Positions 7,586 to 15,122 of a DNA stretch of 64,000 bases are shown one piece after another. Below the pieces are notes generated by a model that worked only from the letters and a program-made list of their open reading frames with translations, made no database searches and was not told the origin of the DNA. Source of the DNA: Agrobacterium rubi TR3 = NBRC 13261 (GTDB lineage: Bacteria; Pseudomonadota; Alphaproteobacteria; Rhizobiales; Rhizobiaceae); contig NZ_BBJU01000024.1 in the NCBI RefSeq assembly GCF_000739935.1, forward strand, positions 154,420-218,419. The letters run 5' to 3'. Each line of letters opens with the position of its first letter. Position 1 is the stretch's first letter. Both the position numbers and the translations under genes were made by a program.

Positions 7586-8992
7586 TTGCGCCATCCCTCA
7601 ATCGCCACGGTCGTCACTCCGCAGTCAAAGTCGGTCAACCAGTCCGACGCCTTCCTTGCCAGCAAACACAATCAGCTCAATCTGTTCAACTCGATCGATC
7701 ATCTGGTTACGGATGAGAAGAAACTCAGCGACAGTGAACGGGGCGCAATCGAACACCATATCGTAAATATTCGCGCGGCTATCGCCCGATCGCTGTGGTC
7801 AAAGGAAATTTATGTCGGTACGTCTCTCTTGGATGAGCATGTTCTCGCATGCGCTAAGCAAGGTGGGGGTGGCGTTCCCGGAAAAATGCTGAGTGATCTC
7901 GCTTCGGCCGGAGTCGAGCGTCCCGGGTTCGTCCTTTATCCGCTAACCAGCTTCGGCATGAAGATGGAGATGCTGCCCTGGAGGAATTCGGGACTGAAAA
8001 GCCACATCCTGTTTCGTGCGGCCGGGTTTGCCGTCAGCGCCCAGACCAATTCAGTCGCGCGGGCACATGACCGCCTGATCGAAATGGCACGCGGGTTGGG
8101 CATACGGCAACGTATAGAGCGAGGCGACATCGAACATTTCTCGCATGCTGCGCAATGGCTTAAAACTAACCCGTTGCTGCTCGTCAAGCTGACATCGCAC
8201 ACGGGAGACATGTATGAAAACCAGTTTGTCTACACTCTCAAGATCCGGTCGGCTGCGTCCGCGCTACTGATGCTTCACGCGCTGTCGGTCGAGCGGGACG
8301 GCTCGATCGACAAATTCAGCTCGTCCGCTCACGTCAACAACTGGGAAACACTCGACATCCGCCACTATCTGATCGGGGAAGGTCGACGCTCTGGAAAGAT
8401 TGCCACCCGGCGCGTCCCCATGAACGTGTCGGCGCTGGATCTCGCGAGACTGTCGGATGTCGCCGCCGTAGTCTCGACAGAGGCGATGGAGACGAACACG
8501 ATGAAGCGTTTCGAAAGACAAATCGTGGCTGCGCTCAAGACTGTCGAGCAGGGATATTTCCGGCACGTCCATCTCACGGCCGGCTCAAAGATGGAGGCGA
8601 GGTTCTACAAGCGCATCGTCACCGCGCTCGACTGGTTCCGACAGTCATTCGGTTCACATGCCAACGAGTCGGAGGCGATTGTCGCTCTTGCGGTGGCGTT
8701 CGAAACGTTGCTCACCGACCACTATCAGCCAGGCGTGGCGGAACGCATCAAGCGCCGGGCTGGAATTTGCATGAAAGGCGTTCCCCGCGTTTCCTCCTAT
8801 CAGCAAAGTATCATTGAACTCTACCACGCCCGCGGCAGCATCGTTCACACGGGGGAACTTGGCCAAGCCGCGAACGTAGAACGTGCTCAGGCAGCGTTTG
8901 CGCGATGCTTCTGCAGTCTCGTCTCTCGCCTCCCAAGCGGTCGGCTACCGAACAGCGATCCTGTTCGCAACCTGCTCGGCGACACCGGATGA
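7586..8992 (+). CDS. HEPN (ApeA-like) domain protein
   Basis: A 468-residue protein whose C-terminal 110 residues resemble the Apea-like HEPN fold: helices around VALAVAFETLLTDHY and RIKRRAGICMKG, then LYHARGSIVHTGE with the RX4H motif R416-H421. HEPN proteins with this motif are often RNases in toxin-antitoxin and phage-defence systems. The first 340 residues match no domain I recognise and may be the sensor part. The TTG start at 7586 is uncertain, with only GGTGAG close upstream and no in-frame ATG for over 300 nt. Upstream is the ART-like gene, downstream an antitoxin/zeta pair. Confidence 0.7.
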   Translation: MRHPSIATVVTPQSKSVNQSDAFLASKHNQLNLFNSIDHLVTDEKKLSDSERGAIEHHIVNIRAAIARSLWSKEIYVGTSLLDEHVLACAKQGGGGVPGKMLSDLASAGVERPGFVLYPLTSFGMKMEMLPWRNSGLKSHILFRAAGFAVSAQTNSVARAHDRLIEMARGLGIRQRIERGDIEHFSHAAQWLKTNPLLLVKLTSHTGDMYENQFVYTLKIRSAASALLMLHALSVERDGSIDKFSSSAHVNNWETLDIRHYLIGEGRRSGKIATRRVPMNVSALDLARLSDVAAVVSTEAMETNTMKRFERQIVAALKTVEQGYFRHVHLTAGSKMEARFYKRIVTALDWFRQSFGSHANESEAIVALAVAFETLLTDHYQPGVAERIKRRAGICMKGVPRVSSYQQSIIELYHARGSIVHTGELGQAANVERAQAAFARCFCSLVSRLPSGRLPNSDPVRNLLGDTG

Positions 8993-9072
8993 ATCGAGAG
9001 TACGCATTAGGAGGACTGGTCTTTTCGTGCTCTATGATGCTTGCTATATTAAGGTGAAAAATTGGAGCAGAC

Positions 9073-9315
9073 ATGGCAAAAGTCGTCGTCAAAAAGCTTA
9101 ATGGCCCTAAGTCCGGAGTGCGTGGCAAAGCGGTTACGGAGAAACGGGTTCGGGATTCGAGCAGCGGGCAGTTCGTCACTGTGCGGACGATCGACGCAAA
9201 AAGCCAAACTTTCGGGCAAGATCTTACCTATGTCTTCAGCAGGAATGTCGCCAAGGCCCGCCGTGATAATAAGGCCGTGACTGGCGTTGTCGATCGTGCG
9301 CCTGAAAAAGCTTGA
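9073..9315 (+). CDS. Putative antitoxin of the zeta-like pair
   Basis: An 80-residue basic protein starting at ATG 9073 with GGAG 7 nt upstream and a possible -10 box (TATATT) about 20 nt further back. It has an N-terminal Lys/Val-rich strand, a central RDSSSGQFVTVRTID stretch and a helix VAKARRDNK. No known antitoxin family is recognised. Its last 29 nt overlap the zeta-like gene, the layout usual for antitoxin-toxin pairs, and that is the basis for the call. It is not a clear relative of the epsilon antitoxin. Confidence 0.6.
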   Translation: MAKVVVKKLNGPKSGVRGKAVTEKRVRDSSSGQFVTVRTIDAKSQTFGQDLTYVFSRNVAKARRDNKAVTGVVDRAPEKA

Positions 9316-9907
9316 GCAGCCCGTCTTTCTGATTGTTGCTGGCCCGAACGGATCCGGTAAGAGCAGCGTCTACGCAAATGCGGATCTCGAGTTGGAAGGG
9401 CGCTCCGTATGGATCGTCAACCCCGATCTTCTCGCCGGCCGGATCAGTGAGGTAGAAAACAAACCACTTCCGGAAGCCAACTTGGTTGCTGTTCAGCGCA
9501 TTGAGGCCTGGATTCAGTCATCGATATCCGTTCATAAGACGATCGGGGTAGAGACCGTTTTATCGACGGATAAGTACCGCCGTCTGGTTGAGGCGGCTGA
9601 AGCCGTGGGATTTGCCATCTGGCTTTTCTACACCGTTTTGGACAGCCCGGAGCGGTCGATCGAACGTATCAAACTTCGCGTTGCGAAGGGTGGACACGAC
9701 GTTCCGGCTGATAAAGTGCGTGCCCGTTACGCAAGATCGCTCGATCAACTTCCGTGGTTTCTCGAACGAGCTGACAGAGCCTGGATTTGGGACAATAGCG
9801 GTGCGACGCCCAAGCTGATCGGCGAAAAACAGGATGGTGTGATCGGCCTTGATGAGAATGCTCTCGCCGTCGTCGCTTCAGCTGTGAAATCCATCGCGAC
9901 CGAGTGA
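9287..9907 (+). CDS. Zeta-toxin-like P-loop kinase
   Basis: A 206-residue protein with the Walker A motif GPNGSGKS (residues 19-26) right after the first strand VFLIVAG. Zeta toxins phosphorylate UDP-N-acetylglucosamine and block cell wall synthesis, and related proteins phosphorylate other small molecules. Further family-like elements are VNPDLLAGRI, the substrate-side GVETVLST and the lid arginine region RIKLRVAKGG. The start is TTG at 9287 or GTG at 9296; no ATG is available. It overlaps the putative antitoxin. Assignment to the zeta superfamily is firm; toxicity here is inferred. Confidence 0.8.
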   Translation: MSIVRLKKLEQPVFLIVAGPNGSGKSSVYANADLELEGRSVWIVNPDLLAGRISEVENKPLPEANLVAVQRIEAWIQSSISVHKTIGVETVLSTDKYRRLVEAAEAVGFAIWLFYTVLDSPERSIERIKLRVAKGGHDVPADKVRARYARSLDQLPWFLERADRAWIWDNSGATPKLIGEKQDGVIGLDENALAVVASAVKSIATE

Positions 9908-9956
9908 TGAAATGGGCTCGATGCCCACCTCCGGCTTCACCATGTGAGAAAAAGAC

Positions 9957-9989
9957 GAAAAAGAGCCCCGCCTTGTCGAGCGGAGCTCC
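9957..9989 (-). terminator. Rho-independent terminator of DUF736 copy 2
   Basis: Minus-strand stem GGAGCTCCGC / GCGGGGCTC around the loop, followed by TTTTT (hairpin 9963-9989, T-run to about 9957). It matches the copy 1 terminator but with a different loop, and separates the DUF736 gene from the convergent zeta gene. Confidence 0.75.
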
Positions 9990-10732
9990 TCTGGGTGCTC
10001 AGGCCTCCCGCTTCGGGCGGTTCCAGATGAGGGCGTATTCGCCTTCCTTCTCGCCCGGCCAAAGGGCTGCGGTGATCGGGGCATTGAAGCTCGGGTCGTC
10101 GAGCTTGACGGAGATGAAGGGCTCGCCGTCGTTGGAGACCTTGTTCCAACCCGCGCCGACCTCGACGCCGTTGCCGGCGGTGATGCGGAAGTCCGGAGCG
10201 TCGCGCGAGACGCGCTCGATGGGGTTCAGGCGGGCCTTCATGCTGACGGTGAGCGTGCGCACGTTGCCGATGATGGAGTTGTTGCCGTTGGTGGTGAATT
10301 CGCCGATGACTGCCATTGTCGTGTTCCTTTTCCGGTTTGCTCGGGCCGCGCCCATCGCGTCCTCGATGACGGTGTTAAGACCGACGGCGATCGACGCCGC
10401 ACCGCTGGCGGCCGGAACGAAGTGGAGGACGGCCGGGAGCGGCTTTCTTGGCCCGCGAGGAATGCGAACCTGTTCGCAGGGGAAGAAAGTTGCGTATGGC
10501 CGTTGCGGCCAAGGCGATCGAGACGAAGGCGTCCTTCGGTCACAACAGATTCATCGAGGTCTGCGTGGGTGTGGCCTGTCCGAACCGGATCGACCACGAC
10601 ATGCCGCGAGACCAATCGTTGAACTCACCACCAGCACGCCGCTGGCACAATCGTTTTCGGGACCATGCTCACACCACGTCACGGCTGCGGACCTGCCGTT
10701 CCCTTCGACGCCATCGCCGATGGGTGCGTCTG
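9963..10732. repeat. Direct repeat copy 2 (DUF736 gene, leader and terminator)
   Basis: Second copy of the segment at 5237-6003, same orientation, about 4.73 kb to the right. Identity stays very high through the gene and the roughly 415-nt leader, then collapses after TGGGTGCGTCTG. The remaining 10733-10987 before the PP-loop gene is unique and I see no convincing gene in it, only a plus-strand open frame without a ribosome site. Confidence 0.9.
9999..10316 (-). CDS. DUF736 family protein, copy 2
   Basis: A 105-residue near-duplicate of the protein at 5271-5588, with the same start context (ATG at 10316, GGAACACGACA upstream) and the same terminator type. The visible amino-acid change is at residue 9 (Thr here). 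The near-identity of coding and leader sequence implies a recent duplication or ongoing gene conversion. Both copies look intact. Function unknown; DUF736 proteins are strongly associated with plasmids and conjugative elements. Confidence 0.9.
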   Translation of the reverse strand: MAVIGEFTTNGNNSIIGNVRTLTVSMKARLNPIERVSRDAPDFRITAGNGVEVGAGWNKVSNDGEPFISVKLDDPSFNAPITAALWPGEKEGEYALIWNRPKREA

Positions 10733-10987
10733 CATTACCGACCGTTCGACATCAGAGCCATCTTCGACTGGATGGTGTCTCCTCCCAACCGGCAAGGGCC
10801 TCCGCTATGCTGCGATCCCCCTTGCCCTCAGCGCCCCACACCGCAACGGCTGGTCGGCATGGAACGTGTCCCCCACTTCAGAAACTGACTGGGCCGGCGT
10901 CTTTCACGGCAGAGTTCCACCATATGGCGGTGCCTCTTCCGCTCCAAATGGAGCGGTCAGCCGTTACCGCAGCGCCGGAAGGCTGCC

Positions 10988-11926
10988 CTAGACGCCACAC
11001 ATGCCTTCGCATTCGATGGGCCAGAGATCGAGTTGGCCATGATCGGCGGCCGTCGACAGGTCGGCTTCGTCAAGAGGAACACATGAGCGATGAAGATAAA
11101 CTTCGCCACGGATGCGTCGAATGCCGGTCCGCAGCGCTCGATCGACTTTCACCGCGTCTGCCCAGGCTTCCGGATCATGATCACGCATGTGGCGCCAGCG
11201 TCCGTTATCGTGAAACGGGCATCCGATGCAGGCCGATTTCGGGGGCGTCGGATAATCATGACGGCGCAACCAGGCCAGGCAATCGCGCCTGCTCATGCGT
11301 TGTTCGATCAACGGCCAACGATTGATCTGCCAGTCCTCGAACGAGGGTTTGATCCGGCTGGCCTCGTCTGTCGAAATGCCAATCCACTGCTCCGCGACGG
11401 GATGATCAGGTGATCGCTTGCGCGTGAGGCCCAACAATTCCCGGACCTTCCTCCGGATCGGCACGATCTTGTAATCCGCAGTGCAGGCCCTGCGCATCAT
11501 GCCGATCGATACGGTCTCGCGCGATGTCGCGCGGGAACCGATCTGGACGAGTTCGCCGTCGTCGTCCTCATCGAGAACCGGTCGTGCGCTCCCGGCTGGC
11601 GTCACGGTTTTTGCAAAAGCCGGAATCGAAGCCCACCGTTTGCCGGCAGCGGCGTCCATGAGATTGTCGCGAATATTGCCGGCCGAGACGACATGGATCG
11701 GGAACGGAACGACATTCGGCGACATCAACCATTCAAGATGATCGTAGACGGCTTTTGGCTCCCAACCAGTATCGGCGAAGATCGCGCAATCGGGCATCGG
11801 CCCGATCTCACCATGCGCTGCCATCAACGCCATGGTGGTGGACTGGACGCCGGCGCCGAGCGAAAGCGCCCGCAGCCGGATCGGGGAGGACGCGCCATCC
11901 CCGGTAAAGTTCGACACCTGGAGCAT
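10988..11926 (-). CDS. PP-loop (PAPS reductase-like) protein
   Basis: A 312-residue protein of the PAPS reductase/PP-loop ATPase superfamily. LSLGAGVQSTT (residues 21-31) is the pyrophosphate-binding loop, and FADTGWEP (50-57) is the second strand. Cysteines at 148, 233, 236 (KSACIGCPF), 282, 306 and 310 could bind an iron-sulfur cluster, as in DndC and tRNA-thiolation relatives. The reaction is unknown: sulfur transfer or adenylation of a nucleic acid is plausible, sulfate reduction unlikely. Its ATG overlaps the ardC stop by one base (TGATG), so the two are translationally coupled. Confidence 0.8.
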   Translation of the reverse strand: MLQVSNFTGDGASSPIRLRALSLGAGVQSTTMALMAAHGEIGPMPDCAIFADTGWEPKAVYDHLEWLMSPNVVPFPIHVVSAGNIRDNLMDAAAGKRWASIPAFAKTVTPAGSARPVLDEDDDGELVQIGSRATSRETVSIGMMRRACTADYKIVPIRRKVRELLGLTRKRSPDHPVAEQWIGISTDEASRIKPSFEDWQINRWPLIEQRMSRRDCLAWLRRHDYPTPPKSACIGCPFHDNGRWRHMRDHDPEAWADAVKVDRALRTGIRRIRGEVYLHRSCVPLDEADLSTAADHGQLDLWPIECEGMCGV

Positions 11927-12852
11927 CAGGCCGCCTCCTTTCCGGAAGCTGCCTGCGGCTGAAGGTCGTGCAGATAGGCGACAGCGCGCTGCGCATGCGC
12001 CGCCGCATTGAAGATCGCCCGCTTGTCGGATCCGAGGATTTCGGCCCAACTCTGGATATAGGCGGCATGATCCGGCCGAGGCTCCAACTCTGGCACGATA
12101 CCCAGATCGGCGCAGATCATCGCTGCCCCAAGCTCCACCAGCATCTCTTCGAACGCCCTCTCACGGCGATCCTTGTGGTAGCGGCTCAGGTCCCTGTTCA
12201 GTCGGGCGGGACCGCCCGCCCAATGCAAGGTTTCGTGCGCTCTCGTCGCAACGAAAGAGGCCATGTCCCGGAACTGTTCGGGCCGCGGCAGCTGGATGTG
12301 GTCGGAGGCAGGAGAATAATAGGCCTTGTCGCCGCCGTAACGGACGACAGCGCCCGTGTTATCGAAGAAGCGATCGGCATGCTCGATACGCTCGAGCGGT
12401 TTCGCGATCGGTTCGGGGCGACTGTAATAATGATCTGCAAGGCCATCGATTTGATCGCAATTGAAAACTGTATAGGCCTTCAGGAAGGGAATATTGCGCT
12501 CGACCTCTCCGCCGCCCGCGTCCGTCTCGGTTTTGGTGAAGCGGCTGGCATAGACGACGGTCGCGCCGCTCTCGCCCTTGCGCACGTGAGCGCCGAGTTC
12601 GTTTGCCTGGCGCAGCGTCATCCATGTTGACGACATGAAACCACTGGCGACGCTCTCCGACCACAGAAGCAGAACATTGAGGCCGGTGTAAGCTTGTCCG
12701 TTGTGACGAAGCGGCCGGCTCACCCGGCCCGATAGATTGGCCGCACTCCACGGCTGCACCCATGGGCGCACGCCCTTTTCCAGATCGGCGACGATCCTGT
12801 CGGTGATGCGTGCATAGATATCGGTCCGCGTGTTTGCTGTTTTCCTGCTCAT
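11926..12852 (-). CDS. ardC: ArdC-type antirestriction protein
   Basis: A 308-residue protein with the ArdC layout: an N-terminal ssDNA-binding domain (about 1-135, starting RTDIYARITDRIV and including YTGLNVLLLW) and a C-terminal zincin-like domain with HETLH at 206-210 and a downstream Glu (FEEMLVEL, about 236-240) as third ligand. ArdC proteins protect incoming plasmid DNA from host restriction during conjugation. ATG at 12852 is selected by GGAGG 7 nt upstream; TTG at 12858 is rejected. The leader shares a 16-nt block and the AGTGGAGGAC motif with the DUF736 genes. It heads a two-gene operon with the PP-loop gene. Confidence 0.9.
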   Translation of the reverse strand: MSRKTANTRTDIYARITDRIVADLEKGVRPWVQPWSAANLSGRVSRPLRHNGQAYTGLNVLLLWSESVASGFMSSTWMTLRQANELGAHVRKGESGATVVYASRFTKTETDAGGGEVERNIPFLKAYTVFNCDQIDGLADHYYSRPEPIAKPLERIEHADRFFDNTGAVVRYGGDKAYYSPASDHIQLPRPEQFRDMASFVATRAHETLHWAGGPARLNRDLSRYHKDRRERAFEEMLVELGAAMICADLGIVPELEPRPDHAAYIQSWAEILGSDKRAIFNAAAHAQRAVAYLHDLQPQAASGKEAA

Positions 12853-13099
12853 TTCCAAACCTCCGTTTCAGGAGGCCGCGCCCATCGCGGCCCCGTCGCG
12901 GAGGGCCGAAAGCAGGAGCGATCAGGGGGAAGGCGCACCGGAACGGCCGGAACGCCAGTGGAGGACGGCGCAGCCGTTGCGGCTTGCCGCCGGATCCTGC
13001 AGGACCGACGAACGGGACGGGGCAGCGATGTCGCCCCGCGTCTCTTCGTCTTTCCTCTGTTTCCCCATTGAGCTTTACTCCAACGGCGACACAAAAAAT
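12853..13099. promoter_or_regulatory. ardC leader with motifs shared with DUF736 leaders
   Basis: GGCCGCGCCCATCGCG at 12874-12889 is identical to 5616-5631 in the DUF736 leader, and AGTGGAGGAC at 12957-12966 stands exactly 105 nt from the ardC start, as it does in both DUF736 copies (5693-5702, 10421-10430). GGCCGGAACG precedes it in all three. A hairpin AGCCG-TTG-CGGCT lies at 12972-12984. No gene is seen in this stretch. Confidence 0.6.
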
Positions 13100-13122
13100 G
13101 GCCGCCTCGGAGTGAGACGGCC
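13100..13122 (-). terminator. Rho-independent terminator of the 13166-13765 gene
   Basis: Minus-strand stem GGCCGTCTC / GAGGCGGCC (one T-G pair) with loop ACTCC, followed by ATTTTTT (13093-13099). It lies 44 nt past the stop and separates this gene from the ardC leader. This is one of the clearest terminators in the window. Confidence 0.85.
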
Positions 13123-13165
13123 TCGTCCCGACGAAGGCGGAGCTGGATGCTCCGCCGGAGACGTC

Positions 13166-13765
13166 TCAGCCAAGAGCGTCCATCTGCGCTGCGGCCGCCT
13201 TGCGGTCGAGCGTCTGGCCGGGATTGTCGACCGGCCGATCGAAAGGCTTCCACGCTTCGCCGACAATCTGTTCGTAGGCTGCGACGGCGCCTTCAGCTGC
13301 CAGGCGGAGCGCGTGGGCCTGAATACCCATGTCGGCTGCGAACTCGCGCTTGCGCTGGGCGGCGCTGTCGTAACCGACCGGGCCATCGATATCCTCGTCG
13401 CGAGCGTCCGACGCACCCTTGGCGGTCGCATCGCGTGCTTCGGTGACGGCCTTGCTGTAGAACTGGCCAGCGCCATGGGCCGATCCGACATAGGCGCCGA
13501 CGATGCGCTGGAGATGGATCTGCATCGCCCGTTCGCCGAGGCCCTCGGAGAGGCCAGTCGCGGTTTCGACGATAAGGCGCTCGTGCATGTCGCGGATGCC
13601 GTCGCTGTCGAGGATGGCCGTTCCGAAGCTTTCGGCGATCCGGAGCGCCTGCGCTTCATCGGGGCATGTTAGGCGGACCATTTCGATCGTGGCGCCCTTG
13701 CGGAGCTGCACGACACGGGCGGCAGGGCGAGAAGCTTGACGTGAAGAGGTTGCGGGCTTTGCCAT
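13166..13765 (-). CDS. Conserved plasmid hypothetical protein
   Basis: A 199-residue, mostly helical protein from the ATG at 13765 (AAAAGGAAACCATC upstream). The first 25 residues are basic and Ser/Ala-rich; the rest is Ala- and Asp-rich with no membrane segment or known catalytic motif. The stretch MVRLTCPDEAQALRIAESFG is followed by several predicted helices. It appears to be one of the anonymous conserved genes of rhizobial plasmids. A strong terminator follows, and the unusual inverted-repeat region (13774-14076) lies immediately upstream, possibly controlling it. Confidence 0.65.
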   Translation of the reverse strand: MAKPATSSRQASRPAARVVQLRKGATIEMVRLTCPDEAQALRIAESFGTAILDSDGIRDMHERLIVETATGLSEGLGERAMQIHLQRIVGAYVGSAHGAGQFYSKAVTEARDATAKGASDARDEDIDGPVGYDSAAQRKREFAADMGIQAHALRLAAEGAVAAYEQIVGEAWKPFDRPVDNPGQTLDRKAAAAQMDALG

Positions 13766-13773
13766 GATGGTTT

Positions 13774-14076
13774 CCTTTTCGGTTTGCCCGAAGCGATCGG
13801 CCCCTTGGCCGTTCTGTCCTTCGGTGCGGTCGAAAAGAACCGGCGCAAGCCGGGCGGTTCAGGGTCCGGGCAGGCCTGATCGAGCGAAGCAGGTGGGCGG
13901 GCAAGCGGAACCCACGGTTCTGCGAAGCCCGCGTTCCTGTTTTGTCGAGAGCGGCATGACCGGCCGTCCCGCGGCGCGACAGCGGCCTTGAACCGGACGG
14001 GCGCTGGTTCAGACCGCCACGAAACCGAAGGACAGAACGGCCAAGGGGCTGATCCCGGATGCCGAAGCCGGAAAGG
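13774..14076. repeat. 300-bp imperfect inverted repeat
   Basis: The core arms 13795-13824 and 14025-14054 are 30-bp inverted repeats with one mismatch, which would be a G-U pair in RNA. Pairing continues outward (CCTTTTCGG at 13774-13782 with CCGGAAAGG at 14068-14076) and, with gaps, inward (GCGGTC and GGTTCA blocks). The centre near 13930 is unpaired. The element fills the gap between the minus-strand gene at 13166-13765 and the plus-strand PhnA-like gene. No coding sequence is evident. It could be a structured RNA, a MITE-like remnant or a replication or transfer site. Confidence 0.75.
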
Positions 14077-14282
14077 AGGTCATGCAAAATGCGCGCCAGG
14101 CCCGCACCTGCAAGCTGGTCTTTCCATGCTGACGTCACTGGTGCTCCACGTCGCCAGAATGGATCGCCGATATGCCCGATGTGCCTGTCAGATCACTCTG
14201 ATTTGCTTGCCCCGCCTTTCCCCGATAGACGCGCATCTGGCGTTACGACCGACCAACAGTATTCGCGAAAGGAACACCGCAG

Positions 14283-14588
14283 ATGAGCGATCATAGCGGC
14301 GACGATTATGTCTATGACGAAGCAACCGGAGAATGGCGTCCGGCATCCGAGATTTCCGCCGAAAAAGCAAAAGCCGCAGAAGTGCGCGACGCCTCCGGCA
14401 ACGTGCTGGCCGATGGCGACTCCGTCGTGCTGCTCAAGGACCTGAAGGTCAAAGGCGCCGGCCAGACCTTGAAGCAGGGCACGGTCATCCGCTCGATCCG
14501 GCTGACAGACGATCCGGAAGAGATTGACTGCCGGCATGATGCAATCAAAGGCCTGGTCCTGCGCACCGAGTTCGTGCGCAAGCGTTGA
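14283..14588 (+). CDS. PhnA/YjdM-like domain protein lacking the zinc ribbon
   Basis: A 101-residue protein matching the C-terminal PhnA domain: VRDASGNVLADGDSVVLLKDLKVKGAG, then an IDCRHD turn and a final VLRTEFVRK. Typical PhnA proteins begin with a CPXC zinc ribbon; here the N-terminus keeps the YVYDEATGEW part but none of the cysteines. The name is historical and a role in phosphonate use is not supported. ATG at 14283 follows AAAGGAACACCGCAG. An open frame ending in an ATGA overlap precedes it but looks spurious. Its 3' end faces the minus-strand gene at 14608. Confidence 0.8.
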   Translation: MSDHSGDDYVYDEATGEWRPASEISAEKAKAAEVRDASGNVLADGDSVVLLKDLKVKGAGQTLKQGTVIRSIRLTDDPEEIDCRHDAIKGLVLRTEFVRKR

Positions 14589-14607
14589 TCAGGGCTGTGC
14601 CGATTGC

Positions 14608-14817
14608 TCAAGGTTTCGGCAGCCGATAGCGGTCCAGCCAGGTCGGGCCGTGCGTGTTGCGCAGCTTGCGAAGGATCTGGCCGTCATCGCAGCGCGCTTC
14701 GCCCATCCAGACGGTGTTGAGGATGCGCTTCCATGATCGGCCGTGCCTCGCTGCGTAATGCTGAAGCGCCTTTACCTCCTGATCCGTGAGGGACGGAAGC
14801 GGTTCATGGCGCTTCAT
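14608..14817 (-). CDS. Small conserved hypothetical protein (69 aa)
   Basis: A 69-residue basic protein starting at ATG 14817, overlapping the stop of the upstream gene by 4 nt (ATGA). Features are SLTDQEVKALQHYAARHGRSWKR, a helix-rich basic N-terminal half, and WLDRYRLPKP at the end. The spacing of aromatic and basic residues suggests nucleic-acid contact, but no domain is recognised. It is the last gene of a four-gene overlapping operon (16476 to 14608). Confidence 0.65.
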   Translation of the reverse strand: MKRHEPLPSLTDQEVKALQHYAARHGRSWKRILNTVWMGEARCDDGQILRKLRNTHGPTWLDRYRLPKP

Positions 14818-15122
14818 GGTATCGTCTCCTGCAATGCCGCAATCGCGGACTGCTGCCGCATAAGCTTGCGCGCCAGAGCATCGATCTCTGGCTGGCGCTG
14901 CGCGGTGATCGCCGCAAGATTGGAGCGGTAGCGGGTGAGGAAGGCTTCGGGTTCAGGAGGCCTGACGCGGCGATATCCGTATTTGCGCCGTCCAAGCGAT
15001 GGGATCAGCGCGGTCATCCTGCGAATGATCTGGCGGTCGATCATGTCGAGCTGATGCCGCGTCTGCCGGCACGCTTCTTCCATGCGCCGCAATTCCGCCT
15101 GTCGATCGATGGACCGGTTCAT
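14814..15122 (-). CDS. Coiled-coil hypothetical protein
   Basis: A 102-residue protein from the ATG at 15122, which overlaps the preceding stop by 4 nt; the longer frame from 15143 is less likely. The first 45 residues (RQAELRRMEEACRQTRHQLD) and the last 40 are predicted to form long helices, with a short basic turn (GRRKYGYRRVRPPEPEAF) between them, so an antiparallel coiled-coil hairpin is likely. No known family. Both neighbours are tightly coupled, so it probably acts with them. Confidence 0.65.
   Translation of the reverse strand: MNRSIDRQAELRRMEEACRQTRHQLDMIDRQIIRRMTALIPSLGRRKYGYRRVRPPEPEAFLTRYRSNLAAITAQRQPEIDALARKLMRQQSAIAALQETIP

Noticed and set aside
14059..14286. Plus-strand frame with CPMC ending in an ATGA overlap with the PhnA-like gene
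   Set aside because: The cysteine pair hinted at a displaced zinc ribbon, but it cannot be joined to the PhnA domain by one frameshift and the rest of the frame has non-protein-like composition inside the inverted-repeat region.
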